Shown: positions 36,601 to 48,197 of the stretch, piece by piece
Layout of the letters: every line of letters begins with the position of its first letter
Numbering within the stretch: position 1 is the first letter of the stretch
The notes under the pieces: generated by a model
Told to the model about the DNA's origin: nothing
The model's database searches: none
The model's input: only the letters and a program-made list of their open reading frames with translations
Made by a program: the position numbers and the translations under genes
Source of the DNA: Metaphire vulgaris
Taxonomy: Eukaryota; Annelida; Clitellata; Crassiclitellata; Megascolecidae
NCBI GenBank assembly: GCA_018105865.1
Contig: CM030845.1
Coordinates: 8,583,390-8,647,389, forward strand
Length of the DNA stretch: 64,000 bases
Direction of reading: 5' to 3'

Positions 36601-38674
36601 CTGACAAAGCAGCCGCGCACAATAATATCAACCGGTTGGTAACAGAAACATAAGACAGGGCAGAAATGGATCAAGGATGAGAAAAGGCGCTGAAGAAATA
36701 GCTAATTTGTAAGAATTAACCCTCATCAGCGCTATAGAAATTTGGTTGATGATTATTACTTTACATTATATATTTTATTGATTTATTGTTCTTCGTGTAG
36801 CAGAAACGTGAAGCTCGCTTTTTCTGTCTCTTTCTAATACGAACGAGTAACACATTTTTCGTTGGCATAATTTTGAATACGAATAGTAAAATGGCACTGA
36901 AGCTCAAAGTTAGACCTAGTTGAACTGGAAAATGCTGTCATGAAATGAGAAAACCAAATGGGAAGGAAGTCCTTATTGTGTTGAATATTCTAACGAAACA
37001 ACTAATCGAATGCCAAGTCTTTGACTGGCTATCGTTAGTTTTTGTTCTTGCGATCAAATGGAGTTAATTAGACCGAAGTCTATTGATTGATTGACTGATT
37101 GATTGATTGAAGTCGATTATTATTTGACCAATGCTTAACGGCCTATCGCTTTATTTTGTCTTTCTGATATTTGACACGGCATGTTTTACTCGCTATTTTC
37201 TTCTCTTTCTTTCTCTCACTCTCTCTCACTCTCTCTCCCTCCAAATCCTCTCTTTCTCTTTTCAACAGTTCCATCTCATCCTACCATGATCCTACCAGTC
37301 TACCACGATATCTCCCGTTTTCCAGGTCGTTTCCGTCTTCTTCCATTTGTCGTTCCGTCTTCGCCTTCCCCTTTCTCAAATCCCCTCTTTCACAAAGGTC
37401 TTCATCGCGTCGACACGAGAAAATATTGAAATTACGAAGCTTCTCTTTGAGACACAATTTAGACGAGGTTTAGTGTCTTTTAACTCCCAAGACTATCGCC
37501 GTTATGCGCGGATTTCGGGCCTCCGGGTTTCTTCTTCCGGTTCCGGTACGCGATGGGAAGTTCCGGAACGCCGACGATCGGGCAGATCTCGCGGCCAACG
37601 GATGTCCGTCACGTCCAACTGGAACCCCCTCCGCATACAAATATCCATTAATATCCTCTGCTTGCGGCGCTTTTGATGCGGTACTAACAGAGATATATTC
37701 CAGGGAGTTACCGGCGGAAGAAAGAATATGTCGGGGGGAAAATGTCGCCGTGAACACATTGTCGTTAGAAGACGTGCTGTCAAGAGGTTACGACCGTAGA
37801 CCAAACAGCATGTCGACAAAGTTCAAATGAATTTGCATATGAGATTAGATTCGAACTTTATGAAATGAAACTCTCAGTAAAGTGTAACGAGTCTTTTAAA
37901 TCACGCGCAAAGGTTCAAGATGGTCACTGATCCTGATAATGACGACGACGACAAACAAATTTAACGATAGTGATACTTGGCAATGTTTTACTTTTAGTTG
38001 TCTTATTCAGTTCAGCTTGATTAAGATCAAGCAAAACTTTAAAAACAAAAGATCTAGCTGAATACGATGCATAATGTCTTAACAGCTAACTTAATGAACT
38101 GTTTTGACAGAAGTCAGCCATAATCCAAAGGTCTAGACTGTTGTTATACTAGGCGTGAAGATCAAGCTACGATGCTTCCGATAATCGACACACGAGCGTG
38201 GCACAAATTACAATAATCTTTGAAGGCACTTGGTGTATGTGTTTGTGTGGTGGGGGGTGCGAAGATTCGAAGGCCAAATGGACAACCAGGTGGGCAACAC
38301 AGCGGTCACGTTTTCCATTGGCAGGCACAACACGCTTTGCCGCAGAAGGAAACTGGCGATGGGTTTGCCATTAGACCGACCGTCGTCAACCGATTGAACT
38401 GCAGATGCATGTGCTATATAAATGCGACATTGCTTTCTGTTCGCTTTTGCATTGAAAGAGAGAAACGTCTGAACATTGGGCGAAAAACAAAATTCATGGT
38501 TTTGAAATTGTTCTTGTTCCGTAGTGAAATTTTAAGTTAAAAAAAAAAAAGGTTTTTATGCCACTACTACTATGGTTTTGAAATAATAGTTCTTGCTCCA
38601 TCGGCTTGCTGCTGCTGCTGTTCTGTATCTAGTGAAATTTCAAGTTAATCATAAAACAATGAAAGGTAGTTTTA

Positions 38675-38675
<1 letters not shown>
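36601..38675. other. Low-copy sequence, no gene recognised
   Basis: A TAGCGCTATAGAAATTTGG-like tail lies near 36728 and a short (TTGA)n at 37083-37110. Pyrimidine-rich DNA at 37190-37270 and a CpG-richer patch at 37480-37700 open frames on both strands (up to 109 codons). I recognise no domain in any. Confidence 0.35.

Positions 38676-38727
<52 letters not shown>
38676..38727 (+). repeat. (CTA)n microsatellite
   Basis: About 50 bp of CTA. Confidence 0.95.
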
Positions 38728-39206
38728 ACAATGACAACAATAATAATGCTGCTGCTGCTATATATAATGCTACTTGCTACTTACTAACTGCTACTACTAG
38801 TTCTGACAACCATAATAATTTAATATATAATGCACTTTTATAACTAGTTCTGGCTCTAGAAATTACCATATTCCTCGAAATCCATCCGCAAAATCTCAAG
38901 AAAATTTTAGAAATCAGTTGGTGTGAAACAACAGGATGGAACGTCTAAAGGTGGAGTTGCGTCTGCCGTATTCTCATGCTGAGAGACTTGACATTAATTT
39001 TTAAGCAGACGCTGGCAATTTCACTCTACCTTTCGACTCAAAAAGCAATCGAGTGCTTCTTAGTCGATTCATGCGTGCATATGGATCGACCAAAATCAAC
39101 CAGCCACGTTTCTGTACGTTTCATTGCATAACAAACTAATTCAGACTTCGGAGGTGTTTCGTCTAAGATAAATCATCATCAGTTCGGTGTTCTAATGACG
39201 CGTTTC
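38728..39206. other. Unannotated sequence
   Basis: No gene or repeat recognised beyond short TGC and ATA runs at its left edge. Confidence 0.4.
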
Positions 39207-39234
39207 TGACGTCACACGGGATTGAATGACGTCA
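39207..39234 (+). promoter_or_regulatory. Paired CRE octamers
   Basis: Two perfect TGACGTCA palindromes at 39207-39214 and 39227-39234, exactly 20 bp start to start (about two helical turns). TGACGTCA is the CREB/ATF binding site. No transcript is known here, so function is only inferred. Confidence 0.4.
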
Positions 39235-39447
39235 GACGGCGCAGAAGTCGTCCGCTGAGCGTGGGGAAGTTTTTCTCCGAACAGACGAAACGAAGTAACT
39301 GGCAGTTAATCCTAAGGAAAACAATCGCAGATAGACACGGATAGAAACCGAGTCTCTTGTGCAAAAACACTCGGAGCCGAGAAATGCAGTCTTTAATACA
39401 AAAGAATTCCACGAGCTGTTTTCTCACCGAATACTACAGAAACAACG

Positions 39448-39448
<1 letters not shown>

Positions 39449-39508
<60 letters not shown>

Positions 39509-39568
39509 AAGAAGAAGAAGAAGAAGAAGAAGAAGAAGAAGAAGAAGAAGAAGAAGAAGAAGAAGAAG
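39449..39568 (+). repeat. (GTA)n then (GAA)n
   Basis: About 60 bp of GTA switches cleanly to about 60 bp of GAA. Confidence 0.97.
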
Positions 39569-39671
39569 CTCACATGCAGCGAACTCTCGGATGTGGCAAA
39601 CGGTGCTGCTAGCGAAGGAATTTCCTAAAGGTTCAGAACACTCAAGAACTTATCAATGCAGATAACCTAAA

Positions 39672-39815
39672 CAGAGGCGTAGCCAGGAATATGATTTGGG
39701 AGGGTATAAATGTTTGGGGGTATAAACCTTAACTATAAACCATAAAAACTACATATAACCACATATAACAATATATAAATCACCTAAAAATCTTTAAGGT
39801 AGACTTATTTTACAT
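39672..39815 (+). mobile_element. hAT-like MITE, CAGRGGCGTAGCCAGGAA family, right end missing
   Basis: The left end CAGAGGCGTAGCCAGGAA and interior (GGGAGGGTATAAAT, TATAAACCTTAACTATAAAC, CACATATAAC) match 42929-43112. The match fades near 39815 without a right terminus. Confidence 0.75.
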
Positions 39816-39904
39816 CTCCCAACTATTGACATATCTACTGTACGAGACTTCGCCACGGCTGTGTTCGCTTTTGGCTTTTGCGACACTTAAGTCTTGAATC
39901 ACAG

Positions 39905-40135
39905 GGCAGAGAGAGACAGAGACAGAGACAGACAAACAGAGACAGACATACAGAGATAGACAGACAGAGACAGACAGATACAGAGACAGACAGACAGAGA
40001 TAGACAGACAGAGATAGAGACAGAGGCAGAGGCACAGAGAGAGGCAGAGAGAGGCAGCGAGAGGCTTAGAGACAGAGGGAGATAGACAGACAGACAAGGG
40101 CAGAGAGAGAGAGGAGAGAGAGAGAGAGGTGGACA
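39905..40135 (+). repeat. (GACA)n/(GA)n purine tract
   Basis: Degenerate GACAGA units, then GAGAGGCA and GA. Confidence 0.95.
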
Positions 40136-41471
40136 CGGAGGCATGGATACGGAGACAAAGAAACGGAGAAGCGGAGTAAGAGAGACCGAGACATAAGCGC
40201 CATATACAGTTTTATCTTCGCGCGTCACACCTACGTCATCAAAAGTGGCTGGACGATGCTCGAGAGTCGCCATGGCGAAGTCCAGAGACTCCTGTATCGT
40301 ATGTCTTCCCAGAAGCAGCAGCAGCAGCAGCAGCCCGCGTCGCTCTTCCTTCTCCACAACCCTTCAAAGTCGACGAAATGACCAATCATTCATCGCAGTC
40401 TCAGACGCCGCCAGCACAGTAGTTGTCGTCGTCGTCGTCATCATCGTCCATGATAAAGTGTTTGATTTACGTCGAAATTTATCATCATCTGTTTCGTCAT
40501 CAAAGAGTCGACGCTACACGACTCGAGGTGGGAACGACGGGCAGAGATATCCTCTCGTTATTGATACTGATACTGATATTGATTGATACTCATTATCGAT
40601 ACCGATCAGTTGAGTATTTCCGTCAATCGTAGCAATAGAGACCAAAGCGCGGGGAAGGGTCTGATAAATAATAATTAGGGTAGAAAGCGTGATCTAGATA
40701 AAATTAGACCCGGATAAAGTTTTCTAAAATTGGTCCAGTTTCATCCCCGAGTTTCGCTAACACATCTGAACTTCTGAATAGTTGATCTAATTGTTGTTTC
40801 CGAGTCGATTCGATTAACTGTTGTCGTCGTCGTCGTCATCATATTTATGTAAAAGCGTCGGGATCAATGCGTAATTAATGTCCCGACTTGTAAGTTATTT
40901 GCATCTGGTAATCTAATTAGCAGAATGTTTACCTTAGATTACAAGACATCTGTACTCTTTAGGTGTTTGGCTTTCTATCGAAGTGAAATCGGGAAAAAAC
41001 CAGTTAATTAATCAACCGTGCAAATACTTTTAAAACTTCGCGGAAGAAGTTTTTTGTATTAAATCTTGCGCAGTTTGAGCGTCAAAAAACAACGAATGCA
41101 GAGTCCTATTTCGGCGCGACCATCGACTCACGTCAAGAACATTACTAAAATGGCGCTATAGCAGTTCAACGATGATGATGATCTTATTCAAAATTCCCTC
41201 GTGTGATTTTCTCATCACTGCTTTCAGTCGTCGTTTGACACTTGAAACGTCTCGAGTTTCTTTATTAATCCAGAACCATGGAAAAGCGCTCTGAATTTTT
41301 CCGCCAAATACGCCCCTGTTCTATCGTTTCATTTCGTCGATACCTGCTCGTCAATCCAGAAGCGTCTCAATTCCCCCCTCCCTCCCCCCCCCCGCACAGC
41401 AGGTCGTTCCGTGACATTTAGTCTTAAGCGGAAAGTCGAAGACAGACAGAATGCAAGATTCCCCAGCAATC
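40136..41471. other. Unannotated sequence
   Basis: Short arrays: (CAG)n about 40313-40335, (GTC)n about 40422-40445 and about 40821-40840, and (GATAC/GATATT)n about 40560-40600. No gene recognised. Confidence 0.4.
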
Positions 41472-41500
41472 AGGTGGTGGTGGTGGTGGTGGTGGTGGTC
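41472..41500 (+). repeat. (GGT)n microsatellite
   Basis: About nine GGT units. Confidence 0.95.
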
Positions 41501-41656
41501 AACTGAAAGCGCTTTTGCTCAGTATGCCGTTGATGTCGACGAAACTGCAAAGCGACAGCTGGCCGAGACATCGCAATGACGAGCATTTTAAGCGGCCTTC
41601 GTATTTCTTCGACTCGGCCATTGAAAATGGAAAATGGAAATGCGCTGTAATCGCAA

Positions 41657-41659
<3 letters not shown>

Positions 41660-41739
<80 letters not shown>
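41660..41739 (+). repeat. (CT)n then (TA)n
   Basis: About 31 bp of CT joined directly to about 48 bp of TA. Confidence 0.97.
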
Positions 41740-41741
<2 letters not shown>

Positions 41742-41924
41742 TCCTATACTGTGTTTGTTTCAAGATTTGCTGATTCGTTGTCTAAAATTGGTCGAGAGGC
41801 CGTTTTTCCCGATCTAAAAATCCGAATTCTTTTGCCTTTGTCTTTTAGTTATTGCAACGAAACGAACACTTTAAAACCCTGACTTAGCAGTCACGCCTCT
41901 ACTATAATCTTATTATAATAAGAA

Positions 41925-41990
41925 TAAGCAGCTACTGTTGTGCTGCTCTCAAGGCGCTATATAAATCCACAAAATTTTACTTACTCTACT
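41925..41990 (+). repeat. LINE/SINE 3'-tail fragment, copy 2
   Basis: ATAAGCAGCTACTGTTGTGC, then CTCAAGGCGCTATATAAATC and TTTTACTTACTC. Same family as 1306-1372 and better preserved. Confidence 0.6.
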
Positions 41991-42272
41991 TATACCGCTA
42001 ATCTTTTTGTAGCGCCTTCTAATGGGGGTTTAGTCACCACTCCTATCTACAGTATATCTACTTAGTTTCTGAAAATTAAAATTTTTTACACACCGTTGGA
42101 AACAGCATTTATACATCATAGTTTAACTTTGATTTAATTGAATGTCAATATTGCGTTGACACCATGATCTGCCAAAATGATCCTATTGGTGGATGCTCTT
42201 GCTATGCAAGATCCACGGTTAACACACTGATTGTAAAGACTCAGAACGGAAAAAATTCAGAAGTGCTGGCGT

Positions 42273-42457
42273 CAGTGGCGGCTCCAGGATTTGGCAAGTG
42301 GGGGGCCGTTGGGGTGGCAACTTCTAATCATGGGGCCCAAACATTTGTTGTTAGGTATGTAGTATTAAATATAGGGTCCCAACAGGGGCGGGCCACTGGG
42401 GGCCAGGCACTCGATAGGGGGCACGGGCCCCCTGACCCCCCTGTGGAGCCGCCACTG
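42273..42457. mobile_element. hAT-like MITE, CAGTGGCGGCTCC family, copy 2 (inverted)
   Basis: Starts CAGTGGCGGCTCCAGGATTT and ends TGGAGCCGCCACTG. It is the reverse-orientation homologue of 9139-9322 and 57114-57304. Flanking 8-mers GCTGGCGT and GCTGTCAT match at 6 of 8. The 108-codon frame over it (42164-42490) is not a gene. Confidence 0.85.
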
Positions 42458-42677
42458 GCTGTCATCATCGGTAAAATGATCGTAGTTTAGTAAACTCTGC
42501 AGCAAATAAATTGCAAAATATATCTAAATATTTATGAGTGAACTCCCTACTGATATTTATGAGGGATTGAAAATGGCTCATAGGGTCTCTAGAAAAATTG
42601 GGAAAGCCGAGGGGCTGTTTTCCCCCTAGCGGTGACAGGGTTGGCTATCTTTACTTCAGTAGTCTGTTTTGCTCAGT

Positions 42678-42900
42678 CATAGATGTCCATGGGTTAATTT
42701 TTAGAACCAAATCCAACCCAACCCATCAATCCTCCAACCCATGCCGGTAATAGAGCTACTTGACCCGACCCAACACACCGTAATACATTACAATTTCTTA
42801 AACCACGACTTATTGACCCAACCCAGCACACCATTAATATGAAAAAGTCTGACCCAACCCAACCCAACCCATGAGTTTACCTACCTCATGGACATCACTG
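42678..42900. mobile_element. hAT-like MITE with CCCAA-repeat interior, copy 2
   Basis: Left CATAGATGTCCATGGGTT and right CTCATGGACATCACTG are diverged versions of the 2761-2992 ends. The interior shares the CCCAACC arrays and the TAATACATTACA and TATGAAAAAGTCTGACCCAA blocks. No convincing target duplication remains. Confidence 0.8.
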
Positions 42901-42928
42901 GTCTTGCAATATTATAATAGGTCAAGCC

Positions 42929-43112
42929 CAGGGGCGTAGCCAGGAATTTGATTTGGGAGGGTATAAATATTGGGAGCGTATAAACCTTAACTATAAACCG
43001 TATAAACTACATATAACCACATATGACCACATATAAATCACATAAAAACTTTAAGTTAGACTGATTTTTTGGGGGGTATATATACCGATATACCCCCCGG
43101 TCGCTACGCCCC
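42929..43112. mobile_element. hAT-like MITE, CAGRGGCGTAGCCAGGAA family, intact copy
   Basis: Starts CAGGGGCGTAGCCAGGAATT and ends CGGTCGCTACGCCCCTG. The exact 8-bp duplication GTCAAGCC is at 42921-42928 and 43113-43120. It sits 28 bp right of another MITE and under 500 bp from a third. Confidence 0.92.
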
Positions 43113-44402
43113 TGGTCAAGCCGATCCGACTATATGCAAATGCTAATGCCAAGAAATTCCGATTGAAGGAAAGAGATTATGTTGGTCATATTATTATAGA
43201 GTAAAGGAACATGAGTTATGGACATCGACTCTGCGAATAACAGAAAACACAGACTTGTCCAGAATAGCCAATCGGGTTTTCGCAAAAATAAAACGACAAG
43301 ACGTTATTACAGTGGCTGTCATACTTGGACGCATGACCTAAGCGATTACTTGAACTCATTAGTCACCGTCCATTCAGACGGGTTGCCGTTGCCAGCGCTG
43401 ATGGTTGCTAACCGCTTTTGAGATGGTGGTTAGAAAATAGCTTGCTTCAAATTTCCGACATGTAGCTTTTGCAACAATTTGAAAATAATTTCGATCGATT
43501 CTAGACTAAATCCAGGCATCTGAACGTGCAGATTTCAAATTTATAACAGTTCAAACGTAGGGCCGATGTCTAATGTCTATGCCTATCCGCCAGGTCTGTG
43601 TTCAGATTTATTTATTTATTTATTTATTTCCAACTCAACTCACGGTATAGATAACATAACACATAAACAATTTTACGAGACAGACAAGCAAATCAATAAA
43701 CTCAAAACCTATAATACAGTATTACCAATAAGCACAATAAAAAGCTTACTTAGCTAATTAGAAACATACACATTTACCAAAAGTCTTAAAGATATACATG
43801 TAATTACATTTACTATTGTGCAATTCATAATTATTTAAGTACTTGAATGAATGGCCTGTACAAATAAATTAAGATCAAGAAGAACTCGAACTTTAAAAAC
43901 ACATGTCTCCATTTACGACGTCATGTCGGCATTTAAATCCGTGATTTTGGACGATTACTTAGAAGATAATGTTTCATGCGGAACTTCGTTAAGGGAAATA
44001 AGGAGAAGCCGCCCCCGCTCCCCCCCAAGAGGAGTTTATACCGTAAGAGGGAAACGAAGCAGTACAGGTCCAAGCGAAAGGCATCTCTTCTATCAAATTG
44101 CCAGAATTCGCCTGCACGGGTGCTCGGGCCAAAACGTTCCCGTTCGCTGTCGTCCGCCGTCGTCATATAATGCAATTAGCAGCGAATCGATGTTCCTTAT
44201 CAATTTAACTCGGCGCACGACGACCGAGAGACCGGTCTCCGAGCGCGGTCCAAAGAAGTAATCACCGATCCAGCCGCGGCTCCAGTTTCCAGCACAGAAC
44301 AGAAGAGAGCAATGCAGCGAACGAACAAACGAACACCGGTGTTCAGTATAGAGATGCTTCTTGTGCATTTTGGACGCTTGGAGCGTGCACATTGCTGGAG
44401 CA
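43113..44402. other. Low-copy sequence, no gene recognised
   Basis: (TTTA)n at about 43606-43630. Overlapping frames at 43851-44261 (plus) and 43933-44175 (minus) are unidentifiable. The left neighbourhood of the LINE piece at 44403 may be decayed LINE. Confidence 0.35.
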
Positions 44403-44558
44403 TACTGTATATTTAGCACAAGAGGCCACACATACAAATTGGGTCCAAGAAAGAAAAATTTCTTTAGTGCAAGGGTTGTGAACAAATGGAACAGCTTGGA
44501 CAAGGTGGGAGCGACAGTTGAAACAGTAAACGGATTCAAAGGCTATCTCGGAAACTAG
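44403..44558 (+). pseudogene. CR1-like LINE ORF2 C-terminal remnant
   Basis: Reads STRGHTYKLGPRKKNFFSAR and then VVNKWNSLDKVGATVETVNG FKGYLGN before a stop. This is the characteristic C-terminal end of CR1-related LINE polyproteins, with RGH…FFS.RVVN.WN.LP…SVN.FK..LD as the family pattern. The reverse-transcriptase core is not visible to the left, so this is a 5'-truncated dead copy. Confidence 0.7.
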
Positions 44559-44871
44559 GCTATTGAATGCGGAGAGTTACTACAGTGGTTTTCGCACAGG
44601 CTTACCTAGCCTCCTAAACAACTTAAAATCACATTATTATCATACAGCAGGCCGTTTTGCAGGTCCTTTCAACGTGGTCCGTCGTGATACAACCAAGCGA
44701 AGAGATTTTCAATGAAAAACAATTGCCGTAAAAATATTGGTCTCCGACTAATGCAGCTCGATGTTTTAAAGAGTAAACTCATATAGAGAGCTTATTCGAA
44801 TTATATTAGTGAGTTTTAGTGTGTCGGAAAGTTTGAACTGGTGTTCAGAAAATGAAAAACCAAACAAGAAA
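44559..44871. other. Unannotated sequence, probable LINE 3' flank
   Basis: AT-rich, no features. Confidence 0.3.
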
Positions 44872-45297
44872 CATGGGCGGAGTTGGTTTTTTGTCCTTAT
44901 GGAGGTGGGGGAGGGGTAAACTCCAGCCAGTAGAAGTCTGACGAGCAAAAATGCTGAAATAGTTTGTGAAACGTTCATATGTCCTCGAAAAAGTTCTGCG
45001 ATTTCCAGAATTTTTCGAAAATATTCGAATTGTGGAAAAGTGGTGATGATCGTTTTTTGCTTTTCATGCTTTTCTTTCAAAGCGTTAAAGGAGACAGACG
45101 TCTCTTCAACGGCCCCTACATCCTTTCCTTCTCGGCGGGTCTGATACCGTCTGTTCAGCAAACAGCAAAAATTGATGGGGTGTTCATGTGGGGGAGGGAG
45201 GCTAAAAGTTCACTGTGCCTGTTTCAACTAGCCAAAAATTGTTGGGGTATTCATGGGGTGGCTTAGCTCCCCTAACCTCTGATAAACCCCGTCCATG
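44872..45297. mobile_element. MITE with CATGGRCGGRGTT ends
   Basis: CATGGGCGGAGTT on the left and AACCCCGTCCATG on the right are imperfect inverted ends. They are bounded by the exact 8-bp duplication ACAAGAAA (44864-44871 and 45298-45305). Near its right end a unit (GCAAAAATTGATGGGGTGTT and GCCAAAAATTGTTGGGGTAT) is tandemly duplicated, and TCTGACGAGCAAAAATGC near 44938 resembles the shared motif. An 8-bp duplication suggests hAT, but the CAT start is atypical. Confidence 0.75.
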
Positions 45298-47597
45298 ACA
45301 AGAAATGAGGTGATTGGCGAATCTTAATCTCGGTTGATGAGGTTTTTATGAGTTTTGGCTGTCAGGAAGTTTAAGACTGATTTTTTTATCTTTTAAGGAG
45401 CAGTTCATTTCAAATTGTTTTGCAGAACAAAATGAAACTTCCAATACAATTTTTATGAAATTGCAAGAATTGTCGAAAGATGAAGTAAAATGTATTTCAA
45501 CATTCGCGATTATATTCAGACTCTCTTGATTCTAGTTCTTGACTTCCGGTCAACTTATTCCGTCAATTAGATTGTTTGGAACGTAGGCCTAATGATGTCG
45601 GAAACGAACTGAAGACCAAATGTTTGCATGTAATGAATTCTTCTCCATTAAGAATCAGAAATACTTTTTGTTCTCAAATTCCGGAATTATTATCACGAAA
45701 TAAAAAGGGAGGCAGAGAGGGAAATAAGGAAGAGAATGGAGGAGGGAGAAAGGCGGAGAAAAGCAGAATCGAACGCCTGGATCAACCCCGGTACTAGATC
45801 CCTATTCGGGACCTGTTGTACTCTTTGATGTGAGAGAGACGAACAAGTCGAGTCAAAGTAACCGGTGCGTCCATCAATGCATCTGTTGACAGCGCACCTA
45901 GCAGGGAAATCCTTCAGCTTCCTCACCGCCGTCAGTATCAGCTAGTTCAGTACTACTACTAGCATCAAAGACTGCCTGGCTAATAGCTCTCAATCCACGT
46001 TAGCGAAGTTAGTGGTAACAGATTTTCTATTAATCAAACCTCCAAAAATACTACACAGTGGCGTAGGTTATACCAAGTTCGTTGTTTGTAATATTATCCA
46101 GTTTTCTTTGTTAGTCTTCTCTTCTCCAGGGGATCTCTTAGTCAATGGATTATTTCACCTGATAAACAGCTTTTCAACAATATCAGCCATTTTATTATTT
46201 ATTTTTTAGATATCTGAATTCGGTTATTCAATTTTTGTGAAATTGTCAACAAGACGCTTTAAATTACATTTGTCTCGAATCTTTGGTCACTTTCCTTAAT
46301 ATTCTGTCTTTTCAATCTCGCCCTTCTCGCATATTATTCAATTAATCTTTTATTTCTCGGCGTCTCGTGAGATCTGCTGCAGTTTTGAATTCTGCATATC
46401 CGTTTTCCCCCCACAGAATTTTATTCCTCGGCTCATTTTCAACCCCCCCCGACCGACCGTTCAGAAATCCTCCCTTTCTTCCGATATACGATCTCTGTTT
46501 TCGCCTTGCGCTCACCTTTCATATTTCCTGTTGGTAAAATTCATTTCCTTTAGGGGAGCTTTTAGCTCTGTCGTTATTCTTGTGTCTTTCCTTTCGAGTA
46601 CGCAATCTCCTTTAGGCCTATATTCGCGCGGCCGTCTTTCCGTCCGTCCGTCCATGCGTCTGTCTCGTTCGTTCTACCGGATCCTCATGCGAGCGGATGG
46701 TCGGAATGGCTGGTCGTCGTGCCAGATCAAAAGGTTTCCCGAAGCAGCAGCGGCGGACAAGTAACCGGTCTCGACTGCTATCTGGAAGTCTCTTCGGCGC
46801 GTCACTTGCATCCGTAACGCGATTACGGGTTGCTTTTATCTGGCGCGCCCTGCAACACAACCAGTATACGTCTGCTCCTCCGGATCGAGAAATAAGTAGG
46901 TTAGTAGATGGAATTAATAGATCGATGCACGGAAAGCCGGAAAGGGGGTTGGTATGCAGTGGGTGGTGGAGCGGCGCGGGACCGGAATGGCGGTTAGGTC
47001 TGACCTTCGACCTTATCAGGGGGACATTGCTCGAGGCGAATTAATATGGCCTACATTCCATTGCAGTCGGCTTCTATATGTTATCCAGTTGATGCATGAT
47101 ATTGCTAATTAGGTTTTCTGTAAAAATGGGAAACGATTTTGTCACGAAACGGACTGCAAATCACGCCAATCAGAGTTGATCAGACAAGGGGCCACTTACG
47201 AACTGCAATGACCGTAACTAGTAGGTTCTGGTGGAGCAACCATGCACCCCCACCACCCGTTCCGGTTGACTACTAGTTGCTTCCGTCAGGCAATCTTGCT
47301 ATTCGTTGCTATAGCATCTTTGGATAAAGACAGAGGCACTCGACTACTTGGCTATCGAACCCTTGCAATAATTCTAATAAGTTTAAAAGACTTTTGGGTA
47401 TGATAATTATACAAGATGATTATTGATCAGTCTTTTCAATACTGGCGAGATAACGTTATCGCGATGTAATTTAAATTTAAATTAGTAAAAAAAATTAGTA
47501 ATAATAAAAAGAATAAAGCAAAATAATGATACAAAAATTGATCTACAACTAATAACTCCTATTAGTTCGCGATCCTTCAGGGTCAAAATATCTACAC
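45298..47597. other. Low-copy sequence with no recognised gene
   Basis: 2.3 kb of ordinary composition. A solo hAT-like left terminus (CAGTGGCGTAGG) lies at about 46056. TAGGCCTA occurs near 45585 and 46613, and a short (CCGT)n near 46636-46655. Frames of 60-115 codons (46697-47044 plus, 45576-45797 plus) are not recognisable. Confidence 0.4.
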
Positions 47598-47770
47598 CAG
47601 GGGCTTAGCGACGAGGGGTATATCGGTATATATATATCCCCAAAATATAAGACTACCGTAAAATTTGTAATGTGATTTTTAAGATTTTCAACGTTTTTTA
47701 AAGATTTATACCTACCCCCGCCCCAATCACATTATACCCTCCCCCAGTTAAATTTCTGGCTACGTCCCTG
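47598..47770. mobile_element. hAT-like MITE, CAGRGGCGTAGCC family, inverted copy
   Basis: Starts CAGGGGCTTAGCGACGAGGG and ends TTTCTGGCTACGTCCCTG. The exact 8-bp duplication ATCTACAC is at 47590-47597 and 47771-47778. The interior is the reverse of 58742-58913 (GGTATAT, AATGTGAT, TTTAAAGATT). Confidence 0.9.
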
Positions 47771-47824
47771 ATCTACACGATAGCACTTTGTTCCTTACAG
47801 AAATTAGATATCCATTTAATAATA

Positions 47825-47898
47825 TGTTGTTGCCATAGTTACAGACCTACAGACAGCCGAGAGAGGCTGTCTGCAAGTCAGTAACTATGGCAACATCA
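47825..47898. repeat. 74-nt near-perfect hairpin
   Basis: Arms of 34 nt (47825-47858 and 47865-47898) pair with four mismatches around a 6-nt GAGAGA loop. The core is TTGCCATAGTTAC against GTAACTATGGCAA. The size and low mismatch rate fit a miRNA-precursor-like hairpin or a tiny foldback element. The GTAACTATGGCAAC arm also resembles an RFX X-box. No flanking duplication or sister copy was seen. Confidence 0.8.
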
Positions 47899-47934
47899 TA
47901 ACGCAGTCGAAGACAGCTTCTGTGCTTGTTCTTC

Positions 47935-47974
<40 letters not shown>
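47935..47974. repeat. (TA)n microsatellite
   Basis: About 38 bp of TA. Confidence 0.95.
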
Positions 47975-47976
<2 letters not shown>

Positions 47977-48169
47977 GGAATATCTGAGAGAAATATTAAT
48001 TTTTGTGGCTGTCGTTCTAAAGAAGAGTTTAACACGAACACGGTCAATAAACGGAAACATTTCAATTCAAAAGACTTCGAATGTATAAGGTCAATATTTG
48101 CTCATAACGTACAGCTGTATTCAATTGGCAGAGGCAGATACGTGAATATAAAAGACCCGAAGAAGAAGA

Positions 48170-48197
48170 ATTATATATATATATATATATATATATA
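48170..48197. repeat. (TA)n microsatellite
   Basis: About 27 bp of TA. Confidence 0.9.

Noticed and set aside
42164..42490. 108-codon frame
   Set aside because: It spans a non-coding MITE (42273-42457); homologous copies at 9139 and 57114 do not conserve a frame.
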